Assembly (NCBI RefSeq): GCF_004216775.1
Contig: NZ_SGXF01000005.1
Location: 176,208 to 240,207, forward strand
Direction of reading: 5' to 3'
Origin: Cuneatibacter caecimuris
Lineage (GTDB): Bacteria; Bacillota; Clostridia; Lachnospirales; Lachnospiraceae
Length of the DNA: 64,000 nt
Below, in pieces: positions 6,317-14,106 of this stretch. The notes beneath the pieces are model-generated. The model worked only from the letters and a program-made list of their open reading frames with translations. It did no database searches and was not told the origin of the DNA. The number at the start of each line of letters is the position of its first letter. Positions within the stretch are counted from its first letter, which is position 1. The position numbers were made by a program, and so were the translations under genes.

Positions 6317-7081
6317 ATGAGCAAATTTTCAACGGGGTTACGGCGATCATCCCCTACAATTTTAACTGCTTTAGGAATCGTCGGCGTTGTTGGTACGGCT
6401 GTGATGGCTGTGCGAGCGACGCCTAAAGCTTTGAAACTTATTAAAGCCAAAAAGGATGAACTGGAAACAGATAAACTTACTCCTATGGAACTTGTACAGA
6501 CAACTTGGCGATGCTATGTTCCCTCAGTTTTGATAGGGGTTGGTACAATAACCTGTATTATTGGCATAGGTGTAATGGATAAGCGCAATCAGGCGGCTTT
6601 GACGAGCGCATACGCCATGCTTAATGAATCTTATAAGCAGTACCGTCAAGCAGCCAAAAAGGTTTATGGTGAAGATGCTGATAACAAAATCCATGCTGAA
6701 ATGGCTAAAGATGCAAAAGTTGCTTCAGAGGATTGGGGTTATCAGGTTTATAACATGGACATGGACCCTGAGAGCGAGCAGCTACTTTTCTACGACCTTG
6801 CATCAAAGAAATATTTTACCACGACGATGGCCGCCGTATTAAATGCCCAATACCATGTAAATCGAAACCTCGCATTAAGAGGCGACTGTTCCTTAAATGA
6901 ATATCTATCGTTTCTTGGTATTGACGGGATAGACAAAGGCGATGAAATGGGTTGGGATATAAGCTACATGGTTGAAGAAATGAATTGCTATTGGTTGGAT
7001 TTCGATAATCAGAAAACGATTCTGGAAGATGGCCTAGAGTGCATAACCATTGACACGATGGCACTTAACAAATTTGAGTAG
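6317..7081 (+). CDS. DUF6353-family membrane protein (paralogue 1)
   Basis: The 254-residue protein has an N-terminal transmembrane segment (about residues 13-33, followed by VRATPKAL), a second hydrophobic segment near 65-87, then a soluble C-terminal domain. The signature VRATPKALxLIxxKKDELE is shared with 8295-9065, and more distantly with 10581-11546, the DUF6353 family of phage proteins. AGAGGAG is 8 nt upstream. It is paired with DGR target 2. Function unknown; membrane location is inferred from the helices. Confidence 0.8.
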   Translation: MSKFSTGLRRSSPTILTALGIVGVVGTAVMAVRATPKALKLIKAKKDELETDKLTPMELVQTTWRCYVPSVLIGVGTITCIIGIGVMDKRNQAALTSAYAMLNESYKQYRQAAKKVYGEDADNKIHAEMAKDAKVASEDWGYQVYNMDMDPESEQLLFYDLASKKYFTTTMAAVLNAQYHVNRNLALRGDCSLNEYLSFLGIDGIDKGDEMGWDISYMVEEMNCYWLDFDNQKTILEDGLECITIDTMALNKFE

Positions 7082-7117
7082 TTCGCAAAAATTGCAACTG
7101 CTATTATGAAAAGGAGG
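7081..7117 (+). promoter_or_regulatory. Recurrent intergenic motif, copy 6
   Basis: TTCGCA, 14 nt (AAAATTGCAACTGC), TATTATGAAAAGGAGG, starting at the last base of the DUF6353 gene's stop codon. Confidence 0.6.
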
Positions 7118-7127
7118 TAATCGCTTT

Positions 7128-7298
7128 ATGACTACTAAAAGTAAATTGATTAAAGTTCTGGGTCTGGCGGCGACTGTGATCGGAGTGGCGGCAACGCTTG
7201 TAACCGATTGGGTCAACGAACAGAAGATGGATGAAAAAATTGAAGAAAAGGTAAACGAAGCACTTGCCAAGAGAGATGACGAAATTGAGGAGTCCTAA
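7128..7298 (+). CDS. Small membrane-anchored protein (56 aa)
   Basis: One transmembrane helix (about residues 8-26) is followed by a charged coiled-coil-like tail. AAGGAGG is 9 nt upstream of ATG 7128. It forms a one-gene unit between motif copy 6 and a terminator overlapping its stop. Confidence 0.6.
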   Translation: MTTKSKLIKVLGLAATVIGVAATLVTDWVNEQKMDEKIEEKVNEALAKRDDEIEES

Positions 7299-7320
7299 CA
7301 AGGGCTCTTCTTTTCTATTC
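7290..7320 (+). terminator. Intrinsic terminator
   Basis: GAGTCC-TAACAA-GGGCTC then TTCTTTTCTATTC; overlaps the stop codon of the small membrane gene. Confidence 0.8.
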
Positions 7321-7333
7321 GAGAGAGGTTCCT

Positions 7334-7633
7334 ATGGATAGTCGAGTTGTTTCAGCAATTGAAGAGTATATGTTCGATTTATTTGAACCCGGAAGGAATT
7401 GGCCCAAATATGAGTTTCGCAAAAGAAGCTACGGACGATGGGCGGCCGAGGAAATTCTTAAAAGTATACAACATCATGCAGATATTCCGCCAATGCAGAT
7501 TGTAGAAGAATTTGTCCGGAGAACAGATGAGTTTTCGGGTATCGAACATGATGAACGGAACGACAGTTTTATATTTTCAGTTGCACATGACGTAGCCACA
7601 GATATCCTGGACATTCTGCGAGCTATGAATTAA
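7334..7633 (+). CDS. Conserved hypothetical early protein (99 aa)
   Basis: An acidic, probably all-helical protein with an aromatic centre (NWPKYEFRKRSYGRWAAEEIL). AGAGG precedes the ATG at 7334. It ends 33 nt before DGR target 3. No family recognised. Confidence 0.65.
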   Translation: MDSRVVSAIEEYMFDLFEPGRNWPKYEFRKRSYGRWAAEEILKSIQHHADIPPMQIVEEFVRRTDEFSGIEHDERNDSFIFSVAHDVATDILDILRAMN

Positions 7634-7666
7634 ATAACACATGCATATTTGAAAGGAGAAAAAATC

Positions 7667-8215
7667 ATGAAGGTAACAAGAAAGGTGCAGTTCAAGACAA
7701 ACGAAATTTGTGTAGGAGATCAGATTACGGTGAGGCTGAGCGGCTTCGGGAAATTTACGGCTACGGCTCAGAAAGTGACTGACAAGGGAATACTTTTCCT
7801 GTTTGACGAGGTCATCGCCCGGCATTCAATGAATGAGACCAATACCAACGAAGGCGGTTTCGATAAATCGGATATGTGCAGGTGGCTCCGTGAAACGGTT
7901 CTGCCGGCATTCCCCGAAAAGCTGAGAACCAGAATCCGCGAGATTACGCTTCCTACATACGGAGAGATTTTCGGTCACGACGATTTCTATGAAAACTTTG
8001 AGCCGGATAACGATGAGCAGTTTGAGCTTATGAAGCGGCGTGGAAACAGAGTCTGCGATTTTGAAGATGACTGGTGTTGGTGGTGGCTCCGTAATGCTGC
8101 CAAGAAAAACGTTTCTTCGGCTGTTTTCGCTCTTGTGAGCACCGGTGGCGCTGCGAGCTACGGCGACGCTTCGGACTCTCTTGGGGTTCGTCCGGAGTTC
8201 TGGTTGGTTAAATAA
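7667..8215 (+). CDS. DGR target protein 3 (DUF6273-like variable protein)
   Basis: The 182-residue protein is a paralogue of the 5715-6278 product: the same N-terminal beta region (VGDQITVRLSGFGKFTATAQK), central helical part and C-terminal lectin-like end GVRPEFWLVK. Nucleotides 8110-8195 are variable repeat 3, differing from the template only at 18 adenines. GAAAGGAG is upstream of ATG 7667. A DUF6353-type membrane protein follows at 8295, so this is a second copy of the variable-protein plus membrane-protein cassette. Confidence 0.85.
   Translation: MKVTRKVQFKTNEICVGDQITVRLSGFGKFTATAQKVTDKGILFLFDEVIARHSMNETNTNEGGFDKSDMCRWLRETVLPAFPEKLRTRIREITLPTYGEIFGHDDFYENFEPDNDEQFELMKRRGNRVCDFEDDWCWWWLRNAAKKNVSSAVFALVSTGGAASYGDASDSLGVRPEFWLVK
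8110..8195 (+). repeat. VR3: DGR variable repeat 3 (remote VR)
   Basis: 86 bp aligned without gaps to template 56767-56852; 18 mismatches, all at template A. Confidence 0.95.
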
Positions 8216-8218
8216 TCG

Positions 8219-8235
8219 CCGCCCCTTGTGGGCGG
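8219..8235 (+). promoter_or_regulatory. DGR-type hairpin / terminator downstream of VR3
   Basis: CCGCCC-CTTGT-GGGCGG, 23 nt after the VR end, with the same CTTGT loop as the VR2 hairpin but a different stem sequence. TTTTATATTTTT follows, so it can also terminate transcription. Confidence 0.7.
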
Positions 8236-8294
8236 TTTTATATTTTTGAAAGGGGATGCGCTTATGTGCGACCAGAATCGAAAGGAGAACATCA

Positions 8295-9065
8295 ATGGAC
8301 AAAAAAACAATAGCGGCAACTATCCGAAACATGCAAACTGCCGTGAAAAAACACAGTCCGGAAATTCTAACCGGAATCGGGATTGCCGGAATGATTACAA
8401 CAACCGTACTGGCGGTCCGGGCTACACCAAAGGCTTTAATTCTCATTGAAGAAAAGAAAGATGAGCTGGAGGTAAATGAACTTACACCGAAAGAAACCGT
8501 TCAGGCTGCATGGGCTTGTTATATTCCGACGGCTGTCATAGGAACCGTTTCGATAGCTTGTTTAATCGGAGCCAGTTCGGTAAATATGAGGCGCCGGGCT
8601 GCTCTTGCCACGGCTTATACACTCTCGGAGTCCGCTTTGAAAGAGTATCAGGAGAAAGTAGTAGAGACCATCGGAGAGAAGAAAGAACAGAGTATACGGG
8701 ACGCGGTCGCCAAGGACAAAATCGAGAAGAACCCAGTGAGCAATCGCGAAGTGGTTATCGTCGAACGGGGAAACACCCTCTGTTACGATACGGTGTCCGG
8801 GCGATATTTTAAGTCCGATATTGACAAGATTAAGAAGGCCGTCAACGAGCTTAATCTCCGGATGCGGGACGAGATGTATATTTCTTTGAATGAGTTCTAT
8901 TATGAAATCGGTTTGAACGGGACTCTCATTGGCGATGAACTCGGCTGGAATATTGACCAGGGATATATTGACGTGTCATTCAGTTCTCAGTTGGCTGACG
9001 ATGGAACGCCTTGCCTCGTAATCGAGTATCATATTGCTCCGAGATACGATTTCAGCAACGGCTAA
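8295..9065 (+). CDS. DUF6353-family membrane protein (paralogue 2)
   Basis: The 256-residue protein has KKHSPEILTGIGIAGMITT then VRATPKALILIEEKKDELE, two hydrophobic segments (about residues 18-36 and 72-95) and a soluble C-terminal half, closely parallel to paralogue 1. ATG 8295 has AAAGGAG 8 nt upstream. It pairs with DGR target 3. Confidence 0.8.
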   Translation: MDKKTIAATIRNMQTAVKKHSPEILTGIGIAGMITTTVLAVRATPKALILIEEKKDELEVNELTPKETVQAAWACYIPTAVIGTVSIACLIGASSVNMRRRAALATAYTLSESALKEYQEKVVETIGEKKEQSIRDAVAKDKIEKNPVSNREVVIVERGNTLCYDTVSGRYFKSDIDKIKKAVNELNLRMRDEMYISLNEFYYEIGLNGTLIGDELGWNIDQGYIDVSFSSQLADDGTPCLVIEYHIAPRYDFSNG

Positions 9066-9066
9066 T

Positions 9067-9100
9067 ACGCGAAAAAAACAATGTCTTTAATGGAAGAACC
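9067..9100 (+). promoter_or_regulatory. Recurrent intergenic motif, copy 7
   Basis: TACGCG, 14 nt (AAAAAAACAATGTC), TTTAATGG, just after the DUF6353 stop. The -10-like hexamer is less canonical than in other copies. Confidence 0.5.
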
Positions 9101-9134
9101 ACCTATTTTTCTAACTATGAAAGGAGAACAAAAA

Positions 9135-9407
9135 ATGGAAGCTAATGAAATAATGACGAACGAAGAGGTTATGGAAACCACTACTGAGGAAATCGTTAAA
9201 GCAAGTTCCGCGAGCGGATTTAAGACCGCGGCTGTTTTCGGATTGGTGTTTATCGCCGGCTATGTGGCTGGTAAGTACATCATCGACCCGACGATAGCAC
9301 GTATCAAGGCCCGCAAGCTGGACAAGCAGACGGTTATGCAGGACGACTTCGATGACTTCGAGGAAGCAGCTATCGTAAGCGGAGAAAGTGTTGGAAATCC
9401 GGAATAA
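9135..9407 (+). CDS. Small membrane protein (90 aa)
   Basis: A polar acidic N-terminus (residues 1-28), a transmembrane helix (about 31-48) and a charged C-terminal tail. AAAGGAG lies 9 nt before ATG 9135. A terminator follows, making a one-gene unit with motif copy 7. Confidence 0.65.
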   Translation: MEANEIMTNEEVMETTTEEIVKASSASGFKTAAVFGLVFIAGYVAGKYIIDPTIARIKARKLDKQTVMQDDFDDFEEAAIVSGESVGNPE

Positions 9408-9432
9408 GGATTAGAAAACAGGGTTCGGACGA

Positions 9433-9474
9433 GGGAAAGTGCCTGAAACAAGGTGCTTTCCCTTTTCCTTTTTG
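9433..9474 (+). terminator. Strong intrinsic terminator
   Basis: An 11-bp stem (GGGAAAGTGCC with GGTGCTTTCCC, two G-T pairs), loop TGAAACAA, then TTTTCCTTTTT. Confidence 0.85.
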
Positions 9475-9488
9475 CAAGGAGGTGCCAT

Positions 9489-9677
9489 ATGAACCAGTAT
9501 GCGTATGACGGACCGGTTATGGAATTTGAAAACTGTGTAGCGCATCGTTGGAAATCAACCACCTATGCCGTGTCTGAGAAAAAAGCAAGGAGCAACCTTG
9601 TGTATCAATTTAAAAAGCAGCACAACAGGCTTCCTAATACGAAAATTACGTTACCTGGGAAGCTGATTGCTGTCTAA
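9489..9677 (+). CDS. Small basic early protein (62 aa)
   Basis: ATG 9489 is preceded by AAGGAGG. Basic and probably helical in its middle (KKARSNLVYQFKKQHNR), it may bind nucleic acid. Function unknown. Confidence 0.6.
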   Translation: MNQYAYDGPVMEFENCVAHRWKSTTYAVSEKKARSNLVYQFKKQHNRLPNTKITLPGKLIAV

Positions 9678-9693
9678 GGAAAGGAGAAAGTAA

Positions 9694-10314
9694 ATGGAGG
9701 AGTACAAGCCGAATTCTCATAAATCAAAAGAGGAACAGCGAGAATCCGATGCTTTGCCTGAGAAAAAAGTGGGGAAAGTAATCACCGGCTCTGCGAAATC
9801 AAAAAAGAAAGGTGAAATGCAGAAGTTCGCAGATGTCTTTATCTCCGAGGATGTCGGGAACGTCAAATCTTATATCATTATGGAGGTGCTGGTACCGGCG
9901 GTAAAAAAAGCCATCTCTGATATAGTGACAAACGGGATTGACATGATTCTGTATGGAGAAACGGGCCGCACCAAGAAAAATTCAACCGCTTCCAAGGTAT
10001 CCTACGGAAAATTCTATGACAGGGAATCAGACCGGAGGCGGGATTATCGCTCATCTGGAACCCGAAGCGGGTATGACTATGATGACATTATATTTGAAAC
10101 CCGTGGGGATGCGGAGTCCGTTCTCGATGCCATGAACGACATTATCAGTCAATACGGAGTTGTCAGTGTTGGAGACCTGTATGACCTCGCTGATGTATCG
10201 ACAAACAATTATGCCGTGAATAAGTACGGCTGGACGGATATCAGCGGATGCAAGCCTGTTCGGGTGAGGGATGGTTATATTCTCAAATTACCCAAGGCAC
10301 TGCCGCTGAATTAA
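9694..10314 (+). CDS. Conserved early phage protein (206 aa)
   Basis: A lysine-rich start is followed by a conserved-looking core (FADVFISEDVGNVKSYIIMEV, then VKKAISDIV and a GETGR turn) and a C-terminal alpha/beta domain. It resembles early proteins of Firmicutes siphophages of unknown function. AAAGGAG precedes the ATG, and the DUF3310 gene follows 12 nt later. Confidence 0.7.
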   Translation: MEEYKPNSHKSKEEQRESDALPEKKVGKVITGSAKSKKKGEMQKFADVFISEDVGNVKSYIIMEVLVPAVKKAISDIVTNGIDMILYGETGRTKKNSTASKVSYGKFYDRESDRRRDYRSSGTRSGYDYDDIIFETRGDAESVLDAMNDIISQYGVVSVGDLYDLADVSTNNYAVNKYGWTDISGCKPVRVRDGYILKLPKALPLN

Positions 10315-10326
10315 GGAGGGGTTATC

Positions 10327-10578
10327 ATGTATGAATCAAACGATAAAATGGTATCCCATCCGGATCACTATCAGTCGGAAACAGGTCTGGAAGTGATTCA
10401 GGCGATAGAGGCTTTTACATTTGACCTCAAGGGTATCGAAGCAGTGGATACCGGTAACATCATCAAATATGCGTGCCGCTGGAAGAAAAAGAACGGAATC
10501 CAGGATTTGGAGAAAATCATGTGGTACACGCAACATCTTATCGATCATCTTAAAAATTTGGAAAAGGAGACTATTTAA
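10327..10578 (+). CDS. DUF3310 protein
   Basis: The 83-residue protein has the family pattern: HPDHYQ near residue 13, then GLEVIQAIEAF, and TGNIIKYACRWKKKNGIQDL near residue 46. DUF3310 proteins are common in Firmicutes phages near replication genes; function is unproved. AGGAGG is 7 nt upstream. Confidence 0.85.
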   Translation: MYESNDKMVSHPDHYQSETGLEVIQAIEAFTFDLKGIEAVDTGNIIKYACRWKKKNGIQDLEKIMWYTQHLIDHLKNLEKETI

Positions 10579-10580
10579 CC

Positions 10581-11546
10581 ATGAAAAAAGAAGAGATTAT
10601 GACGAAGGTAAGCGGAACCTTCAATAAAGTCGGATTTCAGTTGAAGAAGCACAGCCCGGAGATTCTCATTGTGGCGGGCATTGTTGGAACTGTGGCAAGT
10701 ACGGTTATGGCGTGCCGGGCGACAACGAAGGTCGGAAAAATCATCGACAAGACGAAGAACGATGTGGATGAGATCCACGATGCAACAGCAAAGGGCATAA
10801 CCAAGGCCGGCGAGGATTACTCGATTGAGGATTCTAAAAAGGATCTGTCGGTTGTCTATCTTCAGACCGGGGTGAAACTGGCCAAGCTGTATGCTCCGGC
10901 TATAGCTCTTGGGACTTTATCCATCACCAGCATTCTGGCGTCGAACAATATTCTTCGTAAACGGAATGTGGCGCTGGCAGCGGCCTATGCGACGGTGGAC
11001 AAGAGCTTCAAGGAATACCGGAAACGGGTCATTGAGCGCTTTGGCAAGGAGATTGACCGGGAATTGAAGTATAACATCAAGGCGGAAAAGGTAAGCGAAA
11101 CCGTTATTGACGAGGAAACCGGCAAGGAAAAGAAAGTGAAGAAGACCGCTTTTGTTGTAAATCCGTCCGATGTAAGCGGATACGCCCGGTTCTTTGAGAA
11201 GTACACAATGGACGAAGACGGAAACAGTGTCCTGAACCCCCATTGGGAAAACAACAATGAATACAATCTGATGTTCCTAAAAGCACAGGAGAAGTATGCC
11301 AACGATTTGCTCCGGGCAAAGAAGCGCCTTTTCCTGAACGATGTTTATGACATGCTGGGACTGCCCCCGACAAAGGCCGGCCAGGTTGTTGGATGGGTTT
11401 ATGACGCTGAACATCCCATCGGTGATAACTATGTTGATTTTGGTTTGTATGCGGATAATCTGAGCTACTCGGACTTTGTAAACGGCGCTGATCCGGCTAT
11501 CCTTCTCGACTTTAATGTGGACGGAAACATCTGGGAATTGATGTGA
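10581..11546 (+). CDS. DUF6353-family membrane protein (paralogue 3)
   Basis: The 321-residue protein has KKHSPEILIVAGIVGTVAS and a following CRATTK segment that match the N-termini of the two other paralogues. It has two hydrophobic segments (about residues 23-40 and 100-125) and a longer soluble C-terminus. Unlike the others it has no DGR target upstream. It lies 2 nt after the DUF3310 stop. Confidence 0.8.
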   Translation: MKKEEIMTKVSGTFNKVGFQLKKHSPEILIVAGIVGTVASTVMACRATTKVGKIIDKTKNDVDEIHDATAKGITKAGEDYSIEDSKKDLSVVYLQTGVKLAKLYAPAIALGTLSITSILASNNILRKRNVALAAAYATVDKSFKEYRKRVIERFGKEIDRELKYNIKAEKVSETVIDEETGKEKKVKKTAFVVNPSDVSGYARFFEKYTMDEDGNSVLNPHWENNNEYNLMFLKAQEKYANDLLRAKKRLFLNDVYDMLGLPPTKAGQVVGWVYDAEHPIGDNYVDFGLYADNLSYSDFVNGADPAILLDFNVDGNIWELM

Positions 11547-11558
11547 CTGACAGATGGA

Positions 11559-11654
11559 TTGGATGGTTTTGGCTCAGGAAATCCATATCAGGACATGACT
11601 GACTGCCCTTGGTTTGGTTCTAAAGACTGGCGGAGGGCAGCCGGATATTTTTAA
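11559..11654 (+). CDS. Possible very small protein (31 aa)
   Basis: A TTG-started frame encodes a Gly/Trp-rich peptide with DCPWFGSKDWRRAAGYF, which looks protein-like. No ribosome site is visible, so it may be translated by coupling or not at all. Confidence 0.25.
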   Translation: MDGFGSGNPYQDMTDCPWFGSKDWRRAAGYF

Positions 11655-11664
11655 GGAGATGTAC

Positions 11665-12216
11665 ATGAAAAAAATAACTGCAATAGCTACGGCTTTTTCT
11701 TTGTGTATGATTCTGATATTTTCAATCACTACACACTCTGCCGGAAGTGAAATCCCTGCTGATTCACAGGCAATAGAAATCATTCCGGTATCTATGCCGG
11801 TGGTTAGTTATATTCCGATAGAGGGAATCTCAGAGTCAAATGTGGAAGAAGTTACAAAGGAAGAACTTTTATCGGAGGAAGATATTTCGCTGATAGCGTT
11901 AGTAACGATGGCAGAGGCTGAAGGAGAATGCGAAAAAGGAAAGCGATTGGTAATTGACACCATACTTAACCGTATGGACTCAGAGTATTTTCCTGATACA
12001 GCCTATGATGTTATTTATCAGCCGTATCAGTTTTCTTCAATGTGGAACGGACGTGTAGACCGCTGTGAAGTAAGGGCGGATATTTGTCAGCTTGTTCAAG
12101 AAGAACTGGAAACTCGGACAAACTACGATGTTATATTCTTTACCGCTGGTTGCTACAGCGATTACGGAGTCCCCATGTTTCAGGTAGAAAACCATTATTT
12201 TTCGAGTTATGAATGA
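11665..12216 (+). CDS. Secreted SleB-type cell wall hydrolase (Hydrolase_2)
   Basis: The 183-residue protein has a signal peptide (residues 1-26, Lys-rich start and hydrophobic core), a linker, and a Hydrolase_2 domain from about residue 75 (LIALVTMAEAEGE, then VIDTILNRM, YQFSSMWNGRVDR). The Glu in AEAEGE is the expected catalytic acid of SleB/CwlJ-type lytic enzymes. AAGGAG lies upstream of ATG 11665. It is in the early region, far from the lysis genes. Confidence 0.8.
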   Translation: MKKITAIATAFSLCMILIFSITTHSAGSEIPADSQAIEIIPVSMPVVSYIPIEGISESNVEEVTKEELLSEEDISLIALVTMAEAEGECEKGKRLVIDTILNRMDSEYFPDTAYDVIYQPYQFSSMWNGRVDRCEVRADICQLVQEELETRTNYDVIFFTAGCYSDYGVPMFQVENHYFSSYE

Positions 12217-12228
12217 AAGGAGATTCTT

Positions 12229-12330
12229 ATGAACGGTTTTTTAACATTGGTATCTTATACACTGGCTGCTATGGCCGGAATCTGTTTTGTCGGTGGGCTT
12301 GCCGTATTATCCGGCGGAAAGGAGCAGTAA
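12229..12330 (+). CDS. Small hydrophobic protein (33 aa)
   Basis: Almost entirely one transmembrane helix (residues 3-27). AAAGGAG is 8 nt upstream of ATG 12229, and its own end carries the ribosome site of the next gene. Confidence 0.55.
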   Translation: MNGFLTLVSYTLAAMAGICFVGGLAVLSGGKEQ

Positions 12331-12332
12331 TC

Positions 12333-12497
12333 GTGGATGGTATTGGGAATTTGATATCCATGCTCGATTATGTGCTGGATACAAAAAGAAAAAGGCACAT
12401 TACCGGCGGTATTCTGCTGAGCGTTTCCTTACTCTTCGGAGGACTGGCGCTTACGGTAATGACTATCAAAAACGAGGAGGACGAAGAAAATGAGTAA
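12333..12497 (+). CDS. Small single-span membrane protein (54 aa)
   Basis: GTG 12333 has AAAGGAG 8 nt upstream. A membrane helix lies at about residues 24-44 after a basic KRKRH cluster, and the tail is acidic. The end overlaps the next start by 8 nt. Confidence 0.55.
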   Translation: MDGIGNLISMLDYVLDTKRKRHITGGILLSVSLLFGGLALTVMTIKNEEDEENE

Positions 12498-13089
12498 AGC
12501 AACAGGGTTCGTGATGTTTGTTTTGGGCGCGGCTGTTGGCTCCGTAGTAACCTGGCAATATACCAGGAAAAAATATGAACAGATTGCCCAGGAGGAAATT
12601 GATTCGGTAAAGGAGATATTTTCCAGACGGGAATCGGCTACGGATGTTGAGATTATATCTCCTGAGCCGCAGACGGCAAAGATTGGTAAGCCGGAGGAAA
12701 AACCGGATATTACCGAATATGCTGCAAGGCTGGAACGGGATGGGTATACCAACTATTCAAACGTGGGCGCCGAACAGAAAAAAGAGGAGCAGGAAACGAT
12801 GGAGATTAAACCCTATGTAATCTCACCGGAAGAATTTGGCGAGTTTGAGGATTATGAGAGAATCAGTCTCAGTTACTATGCGGACCAGGTTCTGGCAGAT
12901 GAAGACGATGAAAAAGTAGACGATGTGGATAATGTTGTAGGTCTTGAATCTCTGACCCATTTCGGGGAGTTTGAGGACGATTCGGTATTTGTCAGAAATG
13001 ACAGGCTGAAATGCGACTATGAAATTCTTCTGGACCAGAGGACTTATTCGGACGTTATGAAACAGAGGCCGCATCAGATGGAGGTATGA
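12490..13089 (+). CDS. Membrane-anchored acidic protein (199 aa)
   Basis: An N-terminal membrane anchor (residues 5-23) precedes a long acidic, cytoplasm-like domain rich in Glu/Asp and Tyr. GAGGAG precedes the ATG. Overlapping neighbours on both sides suggest one translationally coupled set of membrane genes. I recognise the type from Clostridia phages but not a function. Confidence 0.65.
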   Translation: MSKATGFVMFVLGAAVGSVVTWQYTRKKYEQIAQEEIDSVKEIFSRRESATDVEIISPEPQTAKIGKPEEKPDITEYAARLERDGYTNYSNVGAEQKKEEQETMEIKPYVISPEEFGEFEDYERISLSYYADQVLADEDDEKVDDVDNVVGLESLTHFGEFEDDSVFVRNDRLKCDYEILLDQRTYSDVMKQRPHQMEV

Positions 13090-13637
13090 TGACAAGGAGC
13101 GAGCTGAATAGCGAATACTTCGATTGGATGTGTCGGCTCGTATGCAACCGCCGGTATACCAGAGGTCTGTCCTATCAAAAACTTTTGCGGTTTCTTCATA
13201 ACGTGGATTTTAATTACACGATTGAAATGGATGGAAATCGGGAAGAAGATGGGATAGATCTCCGGTATCGGTTTGGCTACGAGAATTCATACGAAAACGC
13301 CATGATTTCAAGCTATTTGGATAATAGTCCTTGTAGCATTTTGGAGATGATGATCGCCCTCGCTATTCGTTGTGAAGAACATATTATGGACGACCCGGAT
13401 ATCGGGAATCGGACCGGACAATGGTTCTGGGGTATGATTGAGAATCTTGGTTTAAGGAAACTGACCGATGCAAGATTTGATGAGGATTATGCGGAGGAAA
13501 TCGTTCAAAGATTCTTAGACCGGAGATACAAGCGAAATGGAGAGGGCGGCCTGTTTACGGTGGAACATTGCCGACGGGATTTAAGGACGGTTGAAATCTG
13601 GTATCAGATGTGTTGGTACTTGGACGAAATCGTGTAA
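13086..13637 (+). CDS. Conserved hypothetical phage protein (183 aa)
   Basis: A soluble helical protein with a conserved-looking middle (ALAIRCEEHIMDDPDIGNRTGQWFWGMIENLGL) and a C-terminal WYQMCWYLDEIV. The start overlaps the preceding stop. No function known to me. Confidence 0.7.
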   Translation: MMTRSELNSEYFDWMCRLVCNRRYTRGLSYQKLLRFLHNVDFNYTIEMDGNREEDGIDLRYRFGYENSYENAMISSYLDNSPCSILEMMIALAIRCEEHIMDDPDIGNRTGQWFWGMIENLGLRKLTDARFDEDYAEEIVQRFLDRRYKRNGEGGLFTVEHCRRDLRTVEIWYQMCWYLDEIV

Positions 13638-13652
13638 TTTGGGAGGTTTCGT

Positions 13653-13865
13653 ATGACTCACAACGAAGTATATAAATGGTTTGAATTATATTTTCCGCTT
13701 TATGCGGGCGAGAACGCCGCCGCATGGTTTCCAAACGGTAAAAACAGCATTCGGGTCAGACAGACCAATGGAGCGGAGTTTATATTCACCTATGGCGGCA
13801 AAGATGATTGGCGGTTTGAAACCGTTAAAAGTTTTATCAAGGACATGAAAGGAGGAAAAGGCTGA
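13653..13865 (+). CDS. Small early protein (70 aa), related to 26187-26369
   Basis: The pattern W-F/Y-E-x-Y near the start, PNG about 25 residues later, then a hydrophobic strand and a Gly-containing turn is shared with the 60-residue product of 26187-26369, suggesting paralogues. GGGAGG is upstream of the ATG. Function unknown. Confidence 0.6.
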   Translation: MTHNEVYKWFELYFPLYAGENAAAWFPNGKNSIRVRQTNGAEFIFTYGGKDDWRFETVKSFIKDMKGGKG

Positions 13866-14098
13866 TGCGCGAAATGCTTGGTTATATTTTTGGAAATTTA
13901 CGGTCATCGGAAACGGCGATTAAAGAAATTCGCAGAACACTCAAGTATCAGAGCAGGTTTAATCGCAATGTTGGGCTTTGGGTCGGCGCCATCACTGCTT
14001 ATGTGGTTATTGCGGAACTGGACCGCCGGGAACAGAACAAAAAAATAAAGGAACTCAGAAATGAGATTGAGGAATTAAAGCGCTCGGAAGGAGAGTAA
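13865..14098 (+). CDS. Small membrane protein with C-terminal coiled coil (77 aa)
   Basis: An amphipathic N-terminus, a hydrophobic helix (about residues 36-51) and a charged heptad-like C-terminus. It overlaps the previous stop (TGATG) and precedes the replicase gene by 8 nt. Confidence 0.6.
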   Translation: MREMLGYIFGNLRSSETAIKEIRRTLKYQSRFNRNVGLWVGAITAYVVIAELDRREQNKKIKELRNEIEELKRSEGE

Positions 14099-14106
14099 AA
14101 AATGCG

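Noticed and set aside
13864..13895. Tenth copy of the recurrent motif (TGCGCGAAATG then GGTTATATTTTTGG)
   Set aside because: It lies inside a coding start, lacks the conserved ACA block and has off spacing, so the likeness to copy 5 may be chance.
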